A DNA stretch of 24,697 nucleotides from Chara braunii (taxonomy: Eukaryota > Streptophyta > Charophyceae > Charales > Characeae): assembly GCA_003427395.1 (NCBI GenBank), contig BFEA01000174.1, forward strand, positions 740,310-765,006, written 5' to 3'. The notes beneath the pieces were generated by a model. It did not search any database. It had not been told where the DNA came from and saw only the letters and a program-made list of their open reading frames with translations. Shown here piece after piece: positions 18,768-24,697 of the stretch (the stretch's first letter is position 1; every line of letters begins with the position of its first letter). The position numbers and the translations under genes are program-made.

Positions 18768-19738
18768 CGCATAAGTTGCGGGTTGCTCAGTCTTTTGCAC
18801 TTGTTTTACTTGTTATTTGGCAAGCTAGACTACCCATAAGTTGGGTAGCCTAGTTCTACGCTATATGTAATTGTATGGGCTGGCCAGGCACAACATAAGT
18901 TGTTGTGCCTGGTCATATGCCTTTCGTCGTTTGTTCAGGCAAAGGCTGGGCTCCTCATAAGTTGAGGTAGTCCAGTTCTTTGTGTAGGCCGAAAGTTTAG
19001 GCTAACCAGTCTCACCATAAGTTGGTGGGGCCCGGTCATACGCCTTACGTCAATTGTTTAGGCAGAAGCTGACCACACCATAAGTTGGTGTGACTCAGTC
19101 TTATGCTTTATTGTTTCAAGCGAGACTATTCGCACCATAAGTTGGTGTGGTCAAGTCATGAGCCGCCATCACTAAGAGAATCAGAATATACAAAGTGATA
19201 CATATTTATTATGTATATTCATGGCAAGTTGGACGCCATAAGTTGGGAGATTCATCCATATAAGCCGGTAGCAGACAAAGCAGAGGGAAAGAAGATGAAC
19301 AATACAAAATGGTGTGGTAACTGTGGGCAGGCTGACTAACCCATAAGTTGGGTAGTTGGTCCTATGTCCTTGATAACACGGAAGCAGAGAGATATATAAA
19401 GTCTGACTATTTCCCTTTTCTAAACATATCTGATGTTTGGGTGGGGATCCTCATGAGTTGAGGTGACCTGGCCACTCGTCTGAAGATAGAATCTGATTGT
19501 GAAACTTATCTATTGATGTAGTTGTGTTGCGGAGGCCGGGCGAACGCATAAGTTGCGGGTTGTTCGGTCATACGCGCTTGTTGTTGTTTGGGCGGGGCTA
19601 GACTACTCATAAGTTGGGTAGCCTGGTCTTATGCTATATGTCATTGTATGGGTTGGTCAGGCACAACATAAGTTGTTGTGTTTGGTCATATGCCTTTTGT
19701 TGTTGTTTAGGCAGAGGCTGGCCCCTCATAAGTTGAGG
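18768..19738. repeat. Array of 14 hairpins with constant TAAGT loop and variable stems
   Basis: Fourteen sites share CA-TAAGT-TG (one has TGAGT) flanked by arms that differ between sites yet pair within each. Loops begin at 18772, 18837, 18896, 18958, 19018, 19081, 19138, 19239, 19344, 19454, 19549, 19610, 19669 and 19729. Examples of arm pairs: CTACCCA/TGGGTAG, CACACCA/TGGTGTG, CCTCA/TGAGG, CGCA/TGCG, and a perfect 12-bp CCAGGCACAACA/TGTTGTGCCTGG. Spacing is about 55-65 bp in the dense parts. Spacers often contain a second small stem. Hairpins 1-4 and 11-14 are homologous modules about 777 bp apart. The array is AT-richer than the rest of the window. Either strand could be the functional one. 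No known family is recognised; mobile double-hairpin elements of some organelle genomes are the nearest analogy. Confidence 0.85.
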
Positions 19739-20849
19739 AGGTTCAGTTCTATGTGTATCTAGTCTTGAAGGTGGTAGTGAGACCCACGCCGGAACTAGGT
19801 TCCTGATCCATAGTGGGGTGTTGTCATCTAATCCCTGTGATGAAATGACTACACTACTACTTGATAGCAGGAAAGTGTTTAAACCCGGTCTGACCATGGC
19901 CAGTGAGGGAGGCAGCTACTGCCTGCCGCAGGGTGGTAGAGGGTGAGTCCCCGACTATTTTTGTGTCAAGTAGTTTCATCTGCGTACGAAGGGACCGATC
20001 ATCTTGGAGTATGTATGGTGAGGTTGTTTACCTTATCGGCAAGGGTCTGCAAGGTGCAAATGCTGGAATCGGAGGCAGATACAGTGAGGCTTCATCCTTG
20101 AGCGGGGCTCAGGAAGTAAGATGTTATCCCTTTGAGAAAGGATTACACTGCCGCCCTCGACACAATATAATTTTGTCAAAACCTCAGGGAATATATTATA
20201 GTACAGTTGCGTTTGAAAACATTCATGGTTGGAAAATTTAACTTGGTCATGGTATCATTATTTATTCATGATTATTACTTCTCTATTACGACACATAGCA
20301 TTACAATATATATTCTTATTCTTATTGTATGATCAGGACCCTTGACAGAGATAGATTTTAAAGAGCAAGTGAGAGTTTAGCAATAAGGTCCGGTAAGGAA
20401 CTGATAAGATAGACTGACTCTGAGATATGGACTATCCTGCCCATCCTTGAGTTAAGGTTGTTCAACTCTAAGTACGTGCGTAGCTTTGAGGCTATTTTGG
20501 TTCCTTTTGAGTTAGGATATCCTATCTCTATACCTAATAAGACTTAAAACTATCTCTTTGTCTGACGATCACTATCACTCTCACGTGTGTGGAATTATCC
20601 TTATGTATGATGATTTTTTGTGTTAGAGGTGTACAGGATGCACCTCGTGCGTTTTTGTGGATGTGGAATGTCTAAGTTGTTTACTCTTTGGTATACTCGC
20701 GCAATCTGCCTACAGACAGGCAATAGGCTCGGGTATAAGAAAGAGGAGCGCAGTTCGTTTGGGGAAAAGGTGTGAAAAGTCCCAAGGGGCTTATGAGTCT
20801 TCGGAGACTCAAATGCTTATCCATGCCGAATGTTATTTGTTGAGTTGTG
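19739..20849. other. AT-rich stretch without gene
   Basis: No ORF with recognisable product. The sequence is AT-rich around 20160-20620. It lies between the main hairpin array and the outlying hairpin at 20850, so it may belong to the same unit. Confidence 0.4.
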
Positions 20850-20874
20850 GAGAGTACCCATAAGTTGGTCTCTC
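20850..20874. repeat. Outlying TAAGT-loop hairpin
   Basis: The loop TAAGT (20861-20865) is closed by CCA/TGG, then a small irregularity, then GAGAG (20850-20854) pairing with CTCTC (20870-20874). The loop and closing pairs match the array 1.1 kb upstream, while the outer stem is again unique and self-complementary. Confidence 0.7.
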
Positions 20875-20897
20875 AGTAACGAGTATTTACGGTTGAT

Positions 20898-21002
20898 CAC
20901 CCTCCACACGGGAGGTGGTTGTGAGGATTTATGGTTGATCACCCTCCAAGTGGGAGGTGGTGGTCAGATTTTTATAAGTGAGTCCCCTTCAAAAGTGGAA
21001 GG
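20898..21002. repeat. Three related CCTCC/GGAGG hairpins
   Basis: Hairpins with arms CCTCC/GGAGG at 20901-20915 and 20943-20957, and CCTTC/GAAGG at 20986-21002, each followed by TGG. The first two share the preceding GGTTGATCAC. The third replaces a C-G pair by T-A on both sides, keeping the stem. Loops are ACACG, AAGTG and AAAAGTG. Confidence 0.75.
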
Positions 21003-22061
21003 TGGTTAAATGATTAAAATGGCAAGGAAAGCGGTTTGAATGATAAAGTCTGACGAGAAAGACCAAGAGAAATTATTTTGGTGAAATTTTGGAAGGTCGC
21101 AAATTGGTGAAAGTTAAGAGATGTCTATAAGATGTCTGGTCTGCTTTACTCTGGCGGTGATTTTTTTAAGGATTTTGGAGGAGGCACTGTGCCTTTGAGT
21201 GAGTCAAACCTCTGCATAATCCCCCAGTAGGCCTGAGGTTATTGCGACACACCGTTCAGTCACTATTGAGGCTAATCTTAAGACATATATGTGAGACCCA
21301 GCTAGGGGTTAATCTAGCATCACTAGGGCGCAACCCTTAGCGTTGGCTGCTGACCGGCGTAACCTGGTAGCGGGCCCACGTCTCACCAAGGGGTAAGGCT
21401 TGAGGGGTGTGGCCGCCTCACAGTCTTATTCCCGCGGGATGTCGGAGGGATAAGAGTCGAGTCGTATTTTTTGTGAATCCTGATAGTATGATTTATCAGG
21501 AGAATCGCCCATCGTTGCACAACCAACGAGGGTACCATCGCTAAAATAACAACGCGACGGGCCGTAGATCTGGCTCGATCAACCAGGCTATGGTGGACCA
21601 AGATGGAGACCTGAACCTCCTGTACTAGACTGCATGAGAGATCTATGATAAAAGTTATATATATTTTTGTGAATATTGTGTGATGCAGGCGATGGTGCCT
21701 TCATAAGGTCTCGGTTAGGGCCTGCGTCCTAAGTTATGACCCTGCGTGCAGAACGAAGACTAAAAAGGACACCCAACGATGAGCCGACAGATGTCTAGGA
21801 CAAAGGGAGAGGATTATCAGCAACTACACAGCATGAACTTTATATTCTAGTACTGATCTAGTACACCTACGTGCGCAGGAGACCCAGGTAAAACCTTCGC
21901 AGCAGCGAGACCTATTGGGTATTGTCTGTTAACCACTCGAACGGAGTCAGTCGGCCAATCGGATTGGTTCCTTTCTCATTAGCATTCAGAATTGTGGTTG
22001 AGCTGATAGCTTTTTGATTATCCGACGCGACGGGGACGTCACTTAATAAGGTCCGGCAAGC
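21003..22061. other. No supportable gene
   Basis: No coding sequence or known RNA recognised. GAGACCCAG occurs twice (near 21293 and 21879), and a TATATATATTTTTG tract lies near 21656. Nothing else could be supported. Confidence 0.4.
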
Positions 22062-22151
22062 TGTCGGCGCGAATACCCTTACAAGGGTATCCGCCCTGAT
22101 TTTTGCAAGTGACAGGAAATAAGGTTTCTTCAAAATCTGAGTATACCGTGC
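22062..22151. repeat. 90-bp dispersed element, copy 2
   Basis: Same length as the copy at 14363 with two substitutions, including the intact ATACCCTT/AAGGGTAT palindrome. Flanking sequence is unrelated and there is no purine run in front, so the element is not tied to the retrotransposon's 3' end. Confidence 0.9.
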
Positions 22152-22390
22152 GAAATCGGGGTTGTGTTTGGTTCACGTTGACTGAATGATTGACGGGGGC
22201 AAAGTGTGGGTGGGCGCGCAGTTTTGAGGCAGGCGTGATGGTTTTGTCTCTTGATGCTATAGAGTTGGCACGTCCACCGACAACATTTTTTTAGCTTTGA
22301 TTAAGGCTAGGAAAAGTTCTCTTATTTGAGCTGATCATGGTGCACTGGCGTTCATAACGGCATGCGCCGGTGAGGGTAGATCGTTAGGTG

Positions 22391-22408
22391 GCAGCACACT
22401 TGTGCTGC
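22391..22408. other. Perfect 8-bp inverted repeat
   Basis: GCAGCACA and TGTGCTGC separated by CT. It stands alone in a gene-free stretch (22152-22681) in which nothing else was recognised. It may be only a chance palindrome. Confidence 0.4.
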
Positions 22409-22681
22409 ATGCGCGACGGCAGCCAAAGGGGGAGATTTACCCCTTCGTACAGCAAAGGGCCGGTGTGCAGGGGCCGTAGGCACAAGCGGTGGCCTCTACA
22501 CGGCATTATGGGGGCTACAAGCTTGACAGGCCGAGCAAAACCCAGCCCCTAACAGCATGTGCGTGCGTGCGGGGCCGTAGGTTTGATGGGGAATCGGGCA
22601 GCGGACTTAGCACTGCTGCTACAGGCTCAGGCTGGCTGCCGCTACCGTTCATCTACAGGTTGGCGCGCTGCCAACCCAAGC

Positions 22682-22970
22682 TTGGGCTTAGCCCTATTGG
22701 TTATAGTGCTAGACTTTCACCCAGCAGACCTCGGGTTCGAGGCCAGCAGCAGAGTAGCGGAGGAGCGCGTCGGAGTGAGCCAAGGGGTTGAGGGTCCCGT
22801 GGGACTATCCCTCCTGGCTTTTTGCGAGGAGTTCCGACCACGGGCCCGTGGGATAGGACTAGACACCAACGATCCCCCCCCCAGTTCCGCTTCCAAGAAG
22901 TTTTTTTATAAGTTTTATTATTATTAGTTATTTATTATTATTATTATTATTTTATTTTATTTTATTTTTT
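22682..22970 (+). mobile_element. SINE-like retroposon with tRNA-Glu-like head
   Basis: The head carries an A-box-like TAGCCCTATTGG (22689-22700) and a B-box-like GGTTCGAGGCC (22734-22744). Between them, GACTTTCACCCAGCAGACC resembles the anticodon arm of tRNA-Glu(UUC), with loop CTTTCAC, followed by TCGGGTTCGAG as in its T arm. A body of about 150 bp leads to a T-rich tail with ATT repeats (22902-22970). This order (Pol III head, body, simple tail) is the SINE plan. D-arm changes and the long interval between boxes argue against a working tRNA gene. Confidence 0.65.
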
Positions 22971-23029
22971 ATGTGGTTGTGTTGTGTTTCTGAACACGGT
23001 CCGGCGGTGGCACCAGATCCTGTCGTGAC

Positions 23030-23092
23030 TCAAGTACATACTTCAGTGCATACACCACTGAACTGTTGTAAATACAGACCCAAACTCGGTCT
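23030..23092 (+). repeat. Diverged tRNA-like module, copy 1 of 3
   Basis: CACTGAACTGTTGTAAATACAGAC here parallels CACAGAACTGTTGAAAATACAGAC at about 23461-23485, and the preceding TTCAGTGCATACA parallels CTCAGTTGGTACA. It is the most degraded of three modules. Confidence 0.55.
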
Positions 23093-23440
23093 AGGACGCA
23101 GGCCCTCGTTGCCTGTCCGATCCAAACGAAAGACATCGTCAGGCGGGGTGTTTGGCTGGGACGCCGCAGTTCGAGGCATACCGCCTAGTCCCGCTGTCTC
23201 CTGTGGGAAGTTTGAGTGAGAGCATGCCAGTTGGGACCAGAAAGATGCAAACTGTGTCCGGACGGGGCGGCACAGGGCACGGTAGGGAGATCCACAACGG
23301 GGCAGACTGCACAGCTGTGCACCTGAAAACCCTCCCCGTTCCGCTGTTCTTTTTAATTTTTTTCACTCATCCTTATATACCCCTTGGTTCCAGTTGGGAG
23401 ACAGCCCAGGTGCTGGTTCCGGGGCTGGCAAGGGTACCAA

Positions 23441-23501
23441 TGGGCTTAGCTCAGTTGGTACACACAGAACTGTTGAAAATACAGACCTCTGCTTGAGCCC
23501 A
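23441..23501 (+). pseudogene. tRNA-like module, copy 2 of 3
   Basis: TGGGCT at the 5' end pairs perfectly with AGCCCA at the 3' end, like an acceptor stem, and TAGCTCAGTTGG (23447-23458) is a consensus A box/D arm. ACTGTTGAAAATACAG occupies the anticodon-arm position. At 61 nt it is too short for a tRNA and the T arm is degenerate (CTGCTTGAGCCC). It is probably the head of a SINE-like element whose 3' end is the hairpin at 23595. Confidence 0.6.
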
Positions 23502-23594
23502 GATGCAATCAGATGCCCAGAGTAACGTACTTTCTGAATTACCTAGGGGCCAGCCAGTCCCGAGGTATTACCTCATGGCCATGCCCACGGGTTG

Positions 23595-23606
23595 GTCCTT
23601 CGGGAT
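23595..23606 (+). other. UUCG-type tetraloop hairpin, copy 1
   Basis: GTCC-TTCG-GGAT with one G-T pair, inside GGTTGGTCCTTCGGGATGTC. The same string recurs at 23842 in front of a repeat tail, suggesting that it is the 3' end of a retroposon family. Confidence 0.5.
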
Positions 23607-23749
23607 GTCCGTTAAAGTTGAGATAATACCCCAACTGCAGGGGCGGTCGCGTGCGTTTGGGCATGTGCAGTGACCGAAATTCCGTGGGCTTGTTGCTCCC
23701 TGAGTTGTAGTCCTGGGAGGCAACTTCTGCAATAGGCCTGGCACCAGTT

Positions 23750-23890
23750 TCGGGACTGGTCAGTCGGCATACCCACGAATTGCTGAAATGAAGATCCAGT
23801 CCCGGATCTGATCTTGTGCAGCCTCATTGTGGGATTTGCCTTTGGTCCTTCGGGACGTCAATCAATCAATCAATAAGTAAATAAATAAAA
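23750..23890 (+). mobile_element. SINE-like copy 3 with UUCG hairpin and AATC/AAAT tail
   Basis: GGTCAGTCGGCATACCCACG followed by AATTGCTGAAATGAAGATCC is a diverged form of the tRNA-like module at 23441. The element then runs to GTCC-TTCG-GGAC (23845-23856, a perfect 4-bp stem with UUCG loop), GTC and a tail of AATC then AAAT repeats (23858-23890). A terminal stem-loop plus short simple repeat is typical of SINE/LINE 3' ends recognised by a LINE reverse transcriptase. Confidence 0.55.
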
Positions 23891-23932
23891 GAGATTTAGG
23901 GCGACACAGACAGAGGTTGACATGGCCCATAC

Positions 23933-23959
23933 AAAAAAAAAAAAAAGGGGGGGGAAAGG
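23933..23959 (+). repeat. A14-G8 purine tract before R1 copy 2
   Basis: Fourteen A (23933-23946) then eight G (23947-23954) then AAAGG. It could be a retroposon tail or, given a long direct repeat starting 12 bases later, a polypurine tract. Homopolymer lengths may be unreliable. Confidence 0.8.
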
Positions 23960-24074
23960 CCTGAACCTGGCCAGGCTATGGGATCGGGTACACCACCCGC
24001 TGCCCATGATCTGCTGTGAGGAGCTTGAGTGTGAGCACGGCCGTTGGGGCCAGCGTCGATGCTGACCAACGTTA

Positions 24075-24143
24075 AGGCTCAAGGGCCTGGCTCATTAGGT
24101 ACGGACTGTTGGAACACAGAGTCAAGTTCGAATCCTGGAGCCT
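24075..24143 (+). pseudogene. tRNA-like segment in R1 (copy 2)
   Basis: A box TGGCTCATTAGG (24088-24099), B box AGTTCGAATCC (24125-24135) and the AGGCT/AGCCT pairing are unchanged from copy 1, so the fossil promoter is preserved in both copies. Confidence 0.6.
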
Positions 24144-24228
24144 CCAACTGAAGGAATAAACTCACTCTAAGTTGCCTAAGGCTAGCCGGTTCCACAGCAG
24201 TGCCTTGGAACTGATGCTCCAGCACACA

Positions 24229-24300
24229 TCCTCTGGGACATCCGCTAGAATTGGGATGACACAGAGAAGGTTAGCATGACCCCTGCGCGAGGGTGGCACC
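24229..24300 (+). pseudogene. U6 snRNA-derived segment in R1 (copy 2)
   Basis: Same extent as copy 1, with ACAGAGA at 24261-24267 and AGC at 24273-24275. It differs by two transitions (CCTCTGGG for CCTCCGGG, GGATGAC for GGACGAC). The second puts ATGACACAGAG here, closer to the usual U6 form. The two copies therefore share one U6-containing ancestor rather than two independent insertions. Confidence 0.85.
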
Positions 24301-24697
24301 TATGAAGGGTGGGATGCAGAGCAGGATCGCCGTTGGCCTTCCTCTTCTACTTTTGCCTTGGTGGTGGAATGCATCGGCAGGCCATGCAGCGCTGCCAGGG
24401 GGAGCAGGAGGTGGAAGGCAAGGCAGCGGAGTGACGGACAGCGGGGAGAGACCGGGCTGGCCGCTGTGGCAGCAAGGGAGAGGTGAAAGAACCCGGACGC
24501 ATTTTCGCACCGGGTACATCCGATACAGAAGGAGGAAGGAGGTGGATCAAAGCAAGCAGCTACGAGGAAGATGGGGACGAACGAGGAGAATGAGAGAGAG
24601 GTTGGGGAGTGGGTTAGCAGCAAAACGGGGTAAGCGGAGGGAGTCAACAAGGTGGAAAGGGGAGTGAATGAGTCCGGACGGCCTGTCAGGCAAGGTG

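Larger units (their letters stand above)
23971..24697. repeat. Long dispersed repeat R1, copy 2 (cut by window end)
   Basis: Same orientation as 14453-15213 and nearly identical, starting at CCAGG-TATGGGATCGGG. It lacks the 32-bp duplication of copy 1. It still matches at the last base of the window, so the repeat continues beyond it. Confidence 0.95.

Noticed and set aside
18768-19738. Regularly spaced repeats as a CRISPR-like array
   Set aside because: Repeats are short palindromes with variable stems, spacers are related to each other, and the context is eukaryotic. No cas-like genes are present.

Overview
The window looks like nuclear, repeat-dense DNA of a green-lineage eukaryote. It has no bacterial-style gene packing and no intact host gene. 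It holds a decayed giant Ty3/Gypsy-type LTR retrotransposon, tRNA-derived short retroposons, and a segment derived from plant-type U6 snRNA. The style of the pol sequence and of the accessory ORFs recalls elements of the charophyte alga Chara, but that is inference from memory, not a search. Nine N bases mark assembly ambiguity.

Layout. 1-2708: a 21-bp tandem repeat followed by non-coding sequence, possibly LTR or leader of the element downstream. 2709-6267: four tandem, clearly paralogous but diverged ORFs (U1-U4, about 260 codons each). Each has its own ATG-GCN start and its own stop, and all are broken by stops or frameshifts. 6726-8835: a gag pseudogene with one recognisable zinc-knuckle half. 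8839-13276: a pol pseudogene in the order protease, reverse transcriptase, RNase H, integrase. 13658-14306: a 3' accessory ORF, split by one frameshift, carrying a strong SUMO-interacting-motif-like sequence. Together 2709-14306 reads as one +-strand element of at least 11.6 kb. No LTR pair could be found by eye.

14363-15940: a 90-bp element (88/90 identical to a second copy at 22062), then a long repeat R1 that contains a tRNA-like segment and a U6-snRNA-like segment, then a diverged tandem repeat of about 185 bp. R1 occurs again at 23971 and runs off the window end. 15960-18560: no supportable gene, one GA microsatellite. 18768-19738: an array of at least 14 hairpins with a near-invariant TAAGT loop and stems that differ from hairpin to hairpin while staying complementary, with one outlying copy at 20850. 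Three further related hairpins lie at 20898-21002. 22682-22970: a SINE-like element with a tRNA-Glu-like head. 23030-23890: further tRNA-like modules and UUCG-tetraloop 3' ends.

The most interesting signals are (i) the four-fold paralogous accessory ORFs ahead of gag, most preceded by a splice-acceptor-like sequence; (ii) the covarying constant-loop hairpin array; (iii) the repeat joining tRNA-like and U6-like segments; and (iv) the SIM-like motif in the element's 3' ORF.
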